DNA from: CAMDKS01 sp964402975
Lineage (GTDB): Bacteria > Bdellovibrionota_B > Oligoflexia > Oligoflexales > RGVZ01
Assembly (NCBI GenBank): GCA_964402975.1
Contig: CAYOEM010000009.1
Location: 48,777-112,776 of the forward strand
Length of the DNA stretch: 64,000 bases
Reading direction: 5' to 3'
Part shown: one piece after another, positions 43,401 through 52,138 of the stretch
How positions within the stretch are numbered: the first letter of the stretch is position 1
Layout: the number at the start of each line of letters is the position of its first letter
Notes under the pieces: generated by a model
Seen by the model: the letters and a program-made list of their open reading frames with translations, nothing else
Databases searched by the model: none
Told to the model about the DNA's origin: nothing
Program-made: the position numbers and the translations under genes

Positions 43401-45587
43401 ATGACTTTTGAGGCAAAATTCAAAGATCGAAGCTTGCGCATCCTGGCCGTGGAGCAATCTGCGTCGCTTCGGCAGCTTATTGGCGAGGTTCTGCGATCTG
43501 TCGGTTTTGTAAATGTCGAGACCATGGCATCTATTAGCGACTCGCACCACTTTCTTGAGGCCGACCATGCTGATTGGTTGATCTTGCCGCTTCAGCCAAA
43601 CGAGTCCCGCAACGGTCTGAATTCCATACGTATGATTTCGAGCGCCTCGGCCTTGCGCGGTTTAAAGGTTTCACTATTGATCACGGAGAATGAGGAGTGG
43701 TCCATTGCGAAAGCTTTTGAGCTGGGAGCTTTCACGTTTCACAACAAGTTCACGACTCGCGACGAGTTGAAAGTTGAGTTTGACGCTCTCGTGAAAAAAA
43801 TGGAAGCCAACCAATATGACTCTACAAAGACGTCAATCGATTATTTGCGTGGTCACTTGAGTAAAAGTAGTAGATTTCAGGAACTTTTGGATCTCGATAA
43901 AAATGCACTTTCCGTTTATCCAGGTGACGGCGAGTGCCTATTAAATCTAGCTGAGTCTTGGATACTTTGCAGCGAAAACAATAAAGCTCTAGCAACACTG
44001 AGGCAGCTCGAGCTTATGTGCCCCGAGAAGATTGCGCACATCAACTCGCTGCGCGAAAAAATCATCAAAGAAAACCCCCAATTCGAATCGCCCAAACAGG
44101 GTATTGACGCTGATGCAGGGCAAAATTTTTTAGGGCTTGAAACCGTCGTTATCGTAGACAGCGACGACGCGAGCCGAAGCGCAGTCAAATCAATCATTCG
44201 AGAGCTAGGATGTAAAAACATTTTAGACTTCGCCGACGGTGACTCTGCGTTTGCTTGGCTAGATAAAAATGGAGAACCCGATCTTCTTTTGATGGAGTGG
44301 CGCATACCAAAGTTGTCAGGCCCCATGCTGCTTCAGAGACTCCGCTCGAAAGGTCATCTCAACAAGCCTGTAATCATTTGCAGCTCACTTATAAAAACAG
44401 GTGACATGCCTATCATTCGAGAGCTAGGGATCTCAAACTTAGCCCTTAAGCCAGTGGAGAAAAATACGCTTCTCAAAGTCATCATCTGGGCTATCCAACA
44501 AGATCGAATGCCCTCGGATATGTATCAGCTTGAGAACAAGATTCGCGGGCTGCTAACGAGCAAGTCCCTGCAAAACGCTGAACCGCTGGTTCATCGTTAT
44601 TTGGACGACCCGACTATCCAAAACGCGCGGAAGACAATACTTCGAGCAGAATTTGCATTTGCCAAGGAGCAGTATCAAGAGGCCCGCGACCTAGCAATTT
44701 CTGCCGTAAAGCAGTCTGGGGAATCACTTTTTGCACTCAATATCCTAGGCAAATGCTTGATGACGCTGCGCCAATACGACTCTGCTTTAAAATGCTTTAA
44801 GAAAGCCCAAACTATATCGCCAATGAACATTGAGCGTCTGATCACTATGGCCGAAGTGCAGGCAGAGCTTGGAGAAACCGAGAATGCTGCGGCGTCTTTA
44901 AACATGGCCAAGGATATTGATCCCGAAAGTAGGGTCGTCGCTGAAGGTGCAGCCCGGGTTGCCATAACATCGGGTTCAAGCAAGGATGCAAAGACGGCCC
45001 TTGCGTCTCTGGAATCTAATTTAAACCTGATTAGGTATCTGAATAACAAAGCCGTCGCTCACGCTAAATGTGGTTTCCCCAAAGAAGGTATCGAAATCTA
45101 TGAGAAAACACTGATAGCAATGCCGCTGCGAGAGCACGAGCTAATTTCTATCGTTCATTACAATACCGCCTTAGCTTGGGTTCGAAGCTCCGATCTTGCT
45201 GGTGCAGTTCGGCAACTTGATATCCTTCTTGCAACGCCCAAAACAAGGATACACGCCAAGGCTGCAAGCCTTAAGTCACGCATCGAAGAAGCCATCGCTC
45301 AAAGCAAGAATTTCACTCTTCTAGATTCTGATGACACAACGAGCTCTAGCAACAAAGAGGTGGCCTCAATCGCCGCTGGCTCGACCTCGTCTGCATCAAC
45401 TTTAATCAACGGAATTCTTGAATATCGGCCTGGGGAGCACTGCTGCTTTTTGCTTTTTAAATCAACAGTTCCAGATGGGCCGGAGATCCAAAAAGCCCTC
45501 CGGTCGGAGCTCCAATTTAGGCAAAGGAAGGCGTTGGAGCGGGGCGAGAGCTTCGATGGGGCTGCCGGCACCAAGGTCGCAAGCTAA
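43401..45587 (+). CDS. Tandem pseudo-receiver and TPR protein
   Basis: 728 residues. First receiver-like domain (about 12-130) has lost the acid pair and phosphoacceptor. Second receiver (about 247-365) keeps the acid pocket (D253, D255, D256), a Ser near 328 and K350, but the phosphoacceptor position is Glu 299 (LLLMEWRIPKLSG), so it cannot be phosphorylated in the usual way and may mimic the phosphorylated state. TPR-like helical repeats follow (about 370-640), then a Ser/Thr-rich tail. The ATG at 43401 lacks a strong ribosome-binding site. It probably acts as a protein-interaction hub; partners unknown. Confidence 0.8.
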   Translation: MTFEAKFKDRSLRILAVEQSASLRQLIGEVLRSVGFVNVETMASISDSHHFLEADHADWLILPLQPNESRNGLNSIRMISSASALRGLKVSLLITENEEWSIAKAFELGAFTFHNKFTTRDELKVEFDALVKKMEANQYDSTKTSIDYLRGHLSKSSRFQELLDLDKNALSVYPGDGECLLNLAESWILCSENNKALATLRQLELMCPEKIAHINSLREKIIKENPQFESPKQGIDADAGQNFLGLETVVIVDSDDASRSAVKSIIRELGCKNILDFADGDSAFAWLDKNGEPDLLLMEWRIPKLSGPMLLQRLRSKGHLNKPVIICSSLIKTGDMPIIRELGISNLALKPVEKNTLLKVIIWAIQQDRMPSDMYQLENKIRGLLTSKSLQNAEPLVHRYLDDPTIQNARKTILRAEFAFAKEQYQEARDLAISAVKQSGESLFALNILGKCLMTLRQYDSALKCFKKAQTISPMNIERLITMAEVQAELGETENAAASLNMAKDIDPESRVVAEGAARVAITSGSSKDAKTALASLESNLNLIRYLNNKAVAHAKCGFPKEGIEIYEKTLIAMPLREHELISIVHYNTALAWVRSSDLAGAVRQLDILLATPKTRIHAKAASLKSRIEEAIAQSKNFTLLDSDDTTSSSNKEVASIAAGSTSSASTLINGILEYRPGEHCCFLLFKSTVPDGPEIQKALRSELQFRQRKALERGESFDGAAGTKVAS

Positions 45588-45668
45588 AGACCCCCTTGCC
45601 AACCCCCCCTGAACCCGTGATAAAAGCGGACTTTCGAGCTCGTATGCGGCTCAGCTGCAATAAATTGC

Positions 45669-45684
45669 AACAACGGCCGTTGTT
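45669..45684. promoter_or_regulatory. 16-bp perfect palindrome upstream of pckG
   Basis: AACAACGGCCGTTGTT, a loopless perfect palindrome 33 nt before the pckG ATG. It looks like a dimer-binding operator rather than a hairpin terminator. The regulator is unknown. Confidence 0.5.
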
Positions 45685-45716
45685 AAATTTTCTCCCCTTT
45701 CATCCAGGATGCTTCC

Positions 45717-47474
45717 ATGACAACCACAAACAAGGCTCTCGACGCATGGGTGGCTGAGGTAGCCGCTCTAACTAAACCCGACAAAATTCATTGGTGCACG
45801 GGTGACGAGCAGGAAAAGAAATCACTCATTTCACAGATGGTCGCCGCCGGCAGTTTAATTCCGCTGAACCCCCAGTCGCATCCGGGTTGCTACCTGCACA
45901 GATCCGATCCTAGTGACGTGGCGCGCACGGAGCATCTGACTTTCGTATGTTCTAAGAATAAAGATGATGCCGGTCCAAACAACAACTGGCTTTCACCCGC
46001 TGACGGTCACAAGAAAATTGACGCTCTGTTTGATGGCTGCATGCGCGGCCGTACCATGTACGTTATTCCTTACTGCATGGGACCTATCGATTCGCCTCTA
46101 TCCAGATGCGGCGTTGAAATCTCAGATAGTTCGTATGTTGTCATTAACATGCGCATTATGACTCGGATGGGTAGTGCTGCGCTCAAGCGCATCGAAAAAG
46201 AAGGTCCCTTTGTCAAAGGCTTACATTCAACGGGAGATCTTTCGCCCGATCGTCGTTTTATCATGCACTTTCCTGAAGAACTCACGATTAAGTCGATTGG
46301 ATCTGGTTACGGCGGCAACGCACTACTTGGAAAGAAATGCCATGCTCTACGGCTTGGCTCCTGGCAAGCCCGTTCTGAGGGTTGGCTTGCAGAGCACATG
46401 TTAATTGTTGGTATTGAAAATCCAAAGGGCGAACGACATTACGTAGCGGCCGCATTCCCATCGGCCTGTGGAAAAACCAACCTTGCGATGCTGATTCCAC
46501 CTCAAGCTTACCGTGAGCGTGGGTGGAAGGTTTTCACCGTTGGAGATGATATTGCTTGGATCCAGCCAGGGAAAGACGGTCGTCTTTACGCCATCAACCC
46601 GGAGGCTGGGTACTTCGGTGTTGCTCCAGGTACTGCGGCAAATACGAATCCAACAGCACTGAACATGCTTAATAAAGACGCCATTTTCACAAACGTGGCT
46701 GTTACCAAGGACATGCAGCCATGGTGGGAAGGGCTTTCAAAATCCATACCTGAAGGCCTGACTGACTGGCAGGGACGACTTTTCGAGGCCGGGAAAGGGC
46801 CTGCTGCACACCCAAACAGTCGCTTCACCGTTGCAGCCAAACAGTGTGGCAGCTACACGCCCGCAGCTGAAGACCCCACAGGTGTGCCGCTCTCAGCGAT
46901 CGTCTTCGGTGGTCGCAGAAAAGAACTTGCTCCGCTTGTCGTAGAGTCGGTTTCCTGGGCACACGGAGTATTCCTCGGAGCGTCCGTTGCTTCCGAAACG
47001 ACCGCTGCTGCTACCGGCGCAGTTGGAGTTGTCAGGCGTGACCCGATGGCCATGCAACCATTCTGCGGTTACAATTTTGGAGATTATTGGGCGCACTGGC
47101 TATCGTTCGGAAAAAAATACCAAAAATTACCTAAAATATTTCACGTCAATTGGTTTCGCCAAGATAAGGCTGGCAAATTCATGTGGCCAGGTTTCGGAGA
47201 CAATATGCGCGTGCTCGAGTGGATTTTGAAGCGCTGTGATGGGTCCGGCGAGGCGGTCAGAACTCCCATCGGCTACCTTCCCACAGCTGATGCTATCAAC
47301 ACTGATGGCACCGGCCTAACGACGGAAACCATGCGCGAGCTTTTATCTATCGAAGCACCTGCGTGGAAATCTGAGATGGCTGGCATCAAGGATTACTTCG
47401 ACAAATTCGGCAGTCGAGTCCCGTCGGAGCTCCTCAGCGAACTAAAGCGAATCACAAATGAGTTGAACAGCTAA
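45717..47474 (+). CDS. pckG: Phosphoenolpyruvate carboxykinase (GTP)
   Basis: 585-residue GTP-dependent PEPCK, oxaloacetate + GTP to PEP + CO2 + GDP, the gluconeogenic entry. The P-loop-like kinase-1a motif FPSACGKTNLAM, kinase-2 GDDIAWI, the R/YGGN region (SGYGGNALLGKKC) and the GTP-type C-terminal NWFRQDKAGKFMWPGFGDN are all present, with no resemblance to the ATP-type enzyme. The ATG follows CCAGGA. The palindrome at 45669-45684 may regulate it. Its stop codon overlaps the convergent FAD oxidase stop (CTAA). Confidence 0.97.
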   Translation: MTTTNKALDAWVAEVAALTKPDKIHWCTGDEQEKKSLISQMVAAGSLIPLNPQSHPGCYLHRSDPSDVARTEHLTFVCSKNKDDAGPNNNWLSPADGHKKIDALFDGCMRGRTMYVIPYCMGPIDSPLSRCGVEISDSSYVVINMRIMTRMGSAALKRIEKEGPFVKGLHSTGDLSPDRRFIMHFPEELTIKSIGSGYGGNALLGKKCHALRLGSWQARSEGWLAEHMLIVGIENPKGERHYVAAAFPSACGKTNLAMLIPPQAYRERGWKVFTVGDDIAWIQPGKDGRLYAINPEAGYFGVAPGTAANTNPTALNMLNKDAIFTNVAVTKDMQPWWEGLSKSIPEGLTDWQGRLFEAGKGPAAHPNSRFTVAAKQCGSYTPAAEDPTGVPLSAIVFGGRRKELAPLVVESVSWAHGVFLGASVASETTAAATGAVGVVRRDPMAMQPFCGYNFGDYWAHWLSFGKKYQKLPKIFHVNWFRQDKAGKFMWPGFGDNMRVLEWILKRCDGSGEAVRTPIGYLPTADAINTDGTGLTTETMRELLSIEAPAWKSEMAGIKDYFDKFGSRVPSELLSELKRITNELNS

Positions 47475-48907
47475 GCTGGGCCAAAGTTAAATATCTTGCC
47501 TGGGTTTAAAATCCCCTTGGGATCCCAGGCAAGTTTCATTTGCTTCATCCACATGACCTCGTCTGGGCTACGAGTAAAATGTAAGTCTTCTTTTTTGGTC
47601 AGACCAATCCCATGCTCAGCTGAGATGCTGCCCTTAAATTCTGCCAGCAGCTTAAAGACTTTCTCCTCAATTTGCCTGGCACTTGCATGAAACTTATCAC
47701 TTGGCACTTGTCGAGGCGCAACATAATTGATGTGGAGATTGCCATCACCAATATGCCCAAACAAGACTAGCGTTACATCCGATGAGCTGATCTTGCCTAT
47801 TAATTTTTCAAGCTCCCGAACAAATCCTTCAAGCTGATCGATAGCGAGCGAGATATCATTTTTACGGACCTGCCCGTGAGCGGCCAAAGACTCTGTGATG
47901 TTTTCTCGAAGACCCCAAAGCTCCTTGAACTGCTGAGAATTGGCCGCGATCGTCGCGTCAGTAATTAAACCGGCACTAAATAGCTGTTCAAGTAATGATT
48001 CCATTTCCGGAGTATCACCAGGTTGCTCAATTTCAAGCAAGACATAGAATGGGGATAAGGATGCGAATGGAGTTTTGGCACCATTAAGATGCTGCAAGAC
48101 TATTCTGTGGGCCACATCTGTAAAAAACTCGAACGCTGTAACGGCGACGCCCGACTGACTGCATTGATGCAGAATCTTAAGAATACTTGAAAAGCTCTCC
48201 ACAGCCATAATTGACAACTGCAAATTCCGCGGTTTAGGTGTCAGCCTGAGCACGGCCTTTGTCACAATCCCTAGAGTGCCCTCACTTCCGATAAATATCT
48301 GCTTTAAGTCATAGCCTGAGTTGTTTTTTCTTAGACCCACATTCATATCCAAAACGCTGCCATCTGCGAGAACGACTTCTAACCCAAGCACTTGCTCTCT
48401 CATGCCGCCATAACGGATCAATTTCACTCCGCCGGCATTGGTCGCTATGTTTCCACCAATTTGGCAACTACCTTTGCTAGCTAAGTCGAGGGGGAAGAAA
48501 AGCCCCACATCTCTTGCTGCGATTTGTAGAGACTCTGTCGTTGCGCCAGCCTGTGTAGTGACAGTCAATCCGACCGAATCCACTTCGATGATTTTGTTCA
48601 TTCTTGACATGTTGACTACCACTTCGCCCTGACTGGCTACCGCCCCCGCACAAAGCCCGGTCCGGCCACCTGATGGGGTGATCGCTAATTCGTTTTTATA
48701 GCAATACGCAATAACCTCAGAGACCTCGCTTGTGCTCGCGGGTAGAACGATGCACAAAGGCTTTGGCTCATAGACCTTTGTCCAGTCTGTGCCCCAAACT
48801 TTTAAGTCATCTGGCGCGGTCAGTACGTGAGTTTGGCCCACAATCGCGGTTAAATCCTTAATGGCCTGTTCAGACGAAACCTTGGGAGAAAGATGGGTGT
48901 GAGGCAT
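47471..48907 (-). CDS. FAD-binding oxidase/dehydrogenase (GlcD/D-lactate dehydrogenase type)
   Basis: 478 residues. PCMH/VAO FAD-binding domain with PSGGRTGLCAGA, SCQIGGNIATNAGG and GSEGTLGIVTKAVLRLTP, and a C-terminal FAD-oxidase domain with VLFGHIGDGNLHIN and EHGIGLTKKE. It fits the glycolate/D-lactate/D-2-hydroxyacid dehydrogenase group; the substrate cannot be set from sequence. The ATG at 48907 follows AGGA. An inverted repeat lies at 48934-48961 upstream. It is cytoplasmic or peripheral at the membrane. Confidence 0.88.
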   Translation of the reverse strand: MPHTHLSPKVSSEQAIKDLTAIVGQTHVLTAPDDLKVWGTDWTKVYEPKPLCIVLPASTSEVSEVIAYCYKNELAITPSGGRTGLCAGAVASQGEVVVNMSRMNKIIEVDSVGLTVTTQAGATTESLQIAARDVGLFFPLDLASKGSCQIGGNIATNAGGVKLIRYGGMREQVLGLEVVLADGSVLDMNVGLRKNNSGYDLKQIFIGSEGTLGIVTKAVLRLTPKPRNLQLSIMAVESFSSILKILHQCSQSGVAVTAFEFFTDVAHRIVLQHLNGAKTPFASLSPFYVLLEIEQPGDTPEMESLLEQLFSAGLITDATIAANSQQFKELWGLRENITESLAAHGQVRKNDISLAIDQLEGFVRELEKLIGKISSSDVTLVLFGHIGDGNLHINYVAPRQVPSDKFHASARQIEEKVFKLLAEFKGSISAEHGIGLTKKEDLHFTRSPDEVMWMKQMKLAWDPKGILNPGKIFNFGPA

Positions 48908-48933
48908 GACATTAATTTCCTGTTAAGGTGCAA

Positions 48934-48961
48934 CGAATTAAACTTTTTTATGCTTAATTCG
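48934..48961 (-). promoter_or_regulatory. Inverted repeat upstream of the FAD oxidase gene
   Basis: CGAATTAA / TTAATTCG, perfect 8-bp arms with a 12-nt centre, about 27-54 nt upstream of the ATG on the minus strand. It may be an operator. AT-rich composition leaves chance possible. Confidence 0.35.
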
Positions 48962-49041
48962 ATTGCCGTTCTGATAAAAAATCAGTAACACGAATTTAGC
49001 ATATCGCTGCGCTGCTTGGCTAAGTTTATTATTCCGGTTAT

Positions 49042-49070
49042 TTGCAAGGCATTTTGGATCGAGATTATAC
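49042..49070 (+). promoter_or_regulatory. Sigma-70-type promoter of purC
   Basis: TTGCAA (49042-49047), 17-nt spacer, TTATAC (49065-49070), about 23 nt before the purC ATG. Spacing is consensus. A short leader results, with GGAG before the ATG as ribosome-binding site. Confidence 0.55.
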
Positions 49071-49093
49071 CGTTATCTTAATGGAGTTAATCG

Positions 49094-50059
49094 ATGACAA
49101 AACGTCTCAGTGACATTCTTCAAGATCTCGTGGCCCAACCGACTAATGCCAAACTTTGGGACCACTACACATGGCGTGGCCCTACACAGTCGGACGTGGC
49201 ATCCTGGCAGGCGCAGGGTTTTGGTGTCTATCAGGGTAAGATCAGAACGGTGCTAAGTCGTGATGGCCGTCTGCAGCTCCTTCACTCCGACAGACTCACC
49301 GCCTTCGATTGTCTAATCGACTACGTGCCGCTGAAGGGCGTCATTTTATCTGCTATTACTGATTTTTGGTTCAAATCACTCTCAGGAATAGTTCCCAATC
49401 ATTTCGTCAAACAGCTGGGGCCGCGGGCTCTGCTCGTCGAAGCTTTGCGTCCAATCAAGGTCGAAGTTGTTGTACGAGCCTACCTTGCAGGTGCAATAGC
49501 CCGTGCGTACGCCACGGGACAACGGAGCTTTTGCGGAGTCAGACTGCCAGACGGACTCCGTGTTAACGATCGATTGCCTGAACCAATCATCACGCCGACC
49601 ACGAAAGCTGCTGCGTTCGAACATGACGAAAACATTTCGGCAGATGATGTCGTAAAACACGGTCTCTGCTCCCATGCCGAATGGGAGCAAATCTGTGTGA
49701 TGGCACTCAAGACATTCAGCGTGGGAACTAATGTTTTCAGTTCCAAGGGATGGATATTGGTTGATTCAAAATATGAATTCGGTCGCAGTGCCGATGGAGT
49801 TATCAAGCTTATTGACGAGGTTCACACGCCGGACAGTTCGCGCCTTTGGGATAAGGCGACTTACTCGCAACGTGTGGCCGCTGGCCAGGAGCCGATCATG
49901 CTTGATAAAGAAAACGTCCGCCGCTATTTGCTACTGCAAGGTTTTTCTGGTTTTGGCGAAGTCCCAACTGTACCGCGCGCGCTTCTTATTGAGTTGGCGC
50001 AAACATATCTGGCGGTTGCGGAAAAATTGACTGGAAATCCCTTAACAGTTTCAATTTAG
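49094..50059 (+). CDS. purC: SAICAR synthase (long type)
   Basis: 321-residue phosphoribosylaminoimidazole-succinocarboxamide synthase of purine synthesis. YQGKIRTVLSRDGRLQLLHSDRLTAFD, VVVRAYLAGAIARAYATGQ, PIITPTTKAAAFEHDENIS and LVDSKYEFG, then IDEVHTPDSSRLW, follow the family order. At 321 residues it belongs to the longer (fungal-type) subgroup rather than the 237-residue E. coli form. The ATG follows GGAG. It is convergent with the second alpha/beta-hydrolase gene, seven nt apart. Confidence 0.95.
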   Translation: MTKRLSDILQDLVAQPTNAKLWDHYTWRGPTQSDVASWQAQGFGVYQGKIRTVLSRDGRLQLLHSDRLTAFDCLIDYVPLKGVILSAITDFWFKSLSGIVPNHFVKQLGPRALLVEALRPIKVEVVVRAYLAGAIARAYATGQRSFCGVRLPDGLRVNDRLPEPIITPTTKAAAFEHDENISADDVVKHGLCSHAEWEQICVMALKTFSVGTNVFSSKGWILVDSKYEFGRSADGVIKLIDEVHTPDSSRLWDKATYSQRVAAGQEPIMLDKENVRRYLLLQGFSGFGEVPTVPRALLIELAQTYLAVAEKLTGNPLTVSI

Positions 50060-50066
50060 TTTTCGT

Positions 50067-50897
50067 TTATTTTAATTTATGGACGGCTCTGTCCACTGCT
50101 GTCTTGATCTGTTTTGCAAACCAATCTGGGTCGTCCACCGCAAGCTCATGTCCCGCGCTCGAATGTCGGACGAGTTCCGAGTTTGCGATCTGCTTGTGAA
50201 TAAAGTCACTGTTGCGTGGATCTACAAATTGATCCTGATCACATCGAAGTATAGTGACTGGACAGCTTATGGCTGACATTTCAACGAAACCGACGAATTT
50301 CCTGGCCGCGGCCAGCTGCCTCCATAATCCCGTCAGAGGTATTTTTGCGTCGATATCTATTTTTTTCCACTCTGTGGCAAGTTTCTTGCGCTTCTCATCC
50401 TCAGCACCAGGTGAGAGCAGGGATCGAGACAGTGCGCCATAACTATGACTTTTCGAAACAAGAGCGCTTGCAATAGCCAGCATGGCTTTCGGGCTAAGGC
50501 GCGCAATGCCCGAGCCCCCCACACTTGAGTTCACCATCATAAGACTACGAACAAGCTGGGGTTTCATGGCCGCAAGCGCTAACCCGATCATGGCGCCAAG
50601 AGACAGGCCAACGATATGGGCGCCCGCAGGCGATTCTCTTGAAATAATCTGCGCTACATCGTCTGCCAGGTCGTGAATCGTCGTGTTTTTTTCAATCCGA
50701 ACTCCCGAAGATTTTCCAAAACCGCGATTGTCAATCGTCACTACGCGGAAGCCTTGCTTGATCACAAGCTCCTCGAAACCAAGCCAATGCGCCGACCATC
50801 TCGCCAAACCCCGCAAGAGTATAATCGTATGCTGACCCGTGCCGCCCACGGAGTAATGTATGCCGTTTTCGGCCTTATCTAACACCTCTGAATTCAT
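50067..50897 (-). CDS. Alpha/beta-hydrolase family protein
   Basis: 276 residues. Nucleophile elbow VGLSLGAM, VTIDNRGFGKSS, acid ILRCDQDQFVD and catalytic His in HSSAGHELAV. Substrate unknown. It is similar in layout to the hydrolase at 38933-39718 but clearly different in sequence, so not a recent duplicate. The ATG at 50897 has only a weak upstream ribosome-binding site. It is convergent with purC. Confidence 0.85.
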   Translation of the reverse strand: MNSEVLDKAENGIHYSVGGTGQHTIILLRGLARWSAHWLGFEELVIKQGFRVVTIDNRGFGKSSGVRIEKNTTIHDLADDVAQIISRESPAGAHIVGLSLGAMIGLALAAMKPQLVRSLMMVNSSVGGSGIARLSPKAMLAIASALVSKSHSYGALSRSLLSPGAEDEKRKKLATEWKKIDIDAKIPLTGLWRQLAAARKFVGFVEMSAISCPVTILRCDQDQFVDPRNSDFIHKQIANSELVRHSSAGHELAVDDPDWFAKQIKTAVDRAVHKLK

Positions 50898-50958
50898 CCT
50901 TTTTTAAATTATATCTTTAACGGCTGATCGTCATCGTGAGTACCCGCTGCAACCTTAT

Positions 50959-51930
50959 TCAAGATAAGCCAAGCGTTGCATGACGGAAATACGGGATACT
51001 TCGCTTTATGCCGTCTTCAAGCGAAATAGACGGCTGCCAAGGGGCAATAATTTTTTTTGCGTAAGTAAGATCGGGACGTCGCTGCTTGGGATCATCGACG
51101 GGCAAAGGTTTAAATGCGAGCTTCGACTTTCCACCAGTATTCCGGAGCACAACATCCGCCAGTTCCAGCATCGTGAATTCCTTGTCATTACCTAAGTTCA
51201 TCGGGCCAGTGGCATTGTCGGTCAATGAAAATTTGAAGATCCCCTCAACAAGGTCATCCACAAAGCAAAAAGAACGCGTCTGCTTTCCATCTCCAAAAAT
51301 AGTGATGTCCTCGCCACGAATGGCCTGCACCAAAAAATTACTGACCACACGGCCGTCATCAATAGCCATGTTAGGGCCGTAGGTGTTAAAGATACGCACC
51401 ACGCGGATATCGACGTTGTGCATTCTGTGATAATCAAAACACAGCGTTTCGGCGGCGCGTTTGCCCTCATCATAGCAACTTCGTGGTCCTATCGGATTGA
51501 CATGACCCCAGTAGGTTTCTTTTTGGGGATGCTCTAAGGGATCGCCGTAGACTTCACTTGTGCTGGCTTGGACGAGGCGAGCGCCCGTGCGCTTGGCGAG
51601 CCCCAGCATATTCATGGTACCAAGCACACTGGTCTTCAAGGTCCAGATGGGGTTGTGCTGATAATGAACTGGACTTGCGGGGCAAGCGAAATTCAGAATC
51701 AAGTCGGCCTCGCACCTGAGCGGTTCAACAATATCATGGCGAAGAATCTCAAATCCGGGATTCTTAAGAAGCGGTAGTACATTAACCTTCCTGCCGGTAT
51801 GAAAATTATCGACAGCAACGACCTCCCATCCCGCCTCAAGGAATTTTGCGCACAGGTGGGAACCTATAAAGCCGCAGCCACCCGTTATGAGAACCCTGTT
51901 TCTTCCTAGTGCCATGGTTTTAACTTTCAT
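50959..51930 (-). CDS. UDP-glucuronate decarboxylase (UDP-xylose synthase)
   Basis: 323-residue SDR enzyme converting UDP-glucuronate to UDP-xylose for surface polysaccharide. Diagnostic features are ITGGCGFIGSHL (NAD binding), FACPASPVHYQ, STSEVYGDP, NPIGPRSCYDEGKRAAE (with the YxxxK pair) and RIFNTYGPNM. The ATG at 51930 puts the Rossmann motif near the start; an in-frame start at 52005 would add 25 residues, and ribosome-binding sites do not decide clearly. Divergent from sucC. Confidence 0.9.
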   Translation of the reverse strand: MKVKTMALGRNRVLITGGCGFIGSHLCAKFLEAGWEVVAVDNFHTGRKVNVLPLLKNPGFEILRHDIVEPLRCEADLILNFACPASPVHYQHNPIWTLKTSVLGTMNMLGLAKRTGARLVQASTSEVYGDPLEHPQKETYWGHVNPIGPRSCYDEGKRAAETLCFDYHRMHNVDIRVVRIFNTYGPNMAIDDGRVVSNFLVQAIRGEDITIFGDGKQTRSFCFVDDLVEGIFKFSLTDNATGPMNLGNDKEFTMLELADVVLRNTGGKSKLAFKPLPVDDPKQRRPDLTYAKKIIAPWQPSISLEDGIKRSIPYFRHATLGLS

Positions 51931-52138
51931 ATGCGGACCCAAATAGTCGCCGTTCGGCTTATTTCTAAACCCCGATTCTAACCGGCGGCCTGCAGACGAG
52001 TCCATCGTTTAAGCACGTGTTTTACGCAAGATTTTATTAACTTTTGCTCCCTTTATTTTATCAAAAAGCCCGAGTACAATGGCCCTCCTAATATTGCGCA
52101 ATTTTTGCTCATATCCCGACTGGGAAAGGACTCAGCAA

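Noticed and set aside
43064..43411. 115-codon open frame upstream of the receiver-TPR gene
   Set aside because: No ribosome-binding site, no motif, AT-rich low-quality composition, and it overlaps the start of the receiver-TPR gene.
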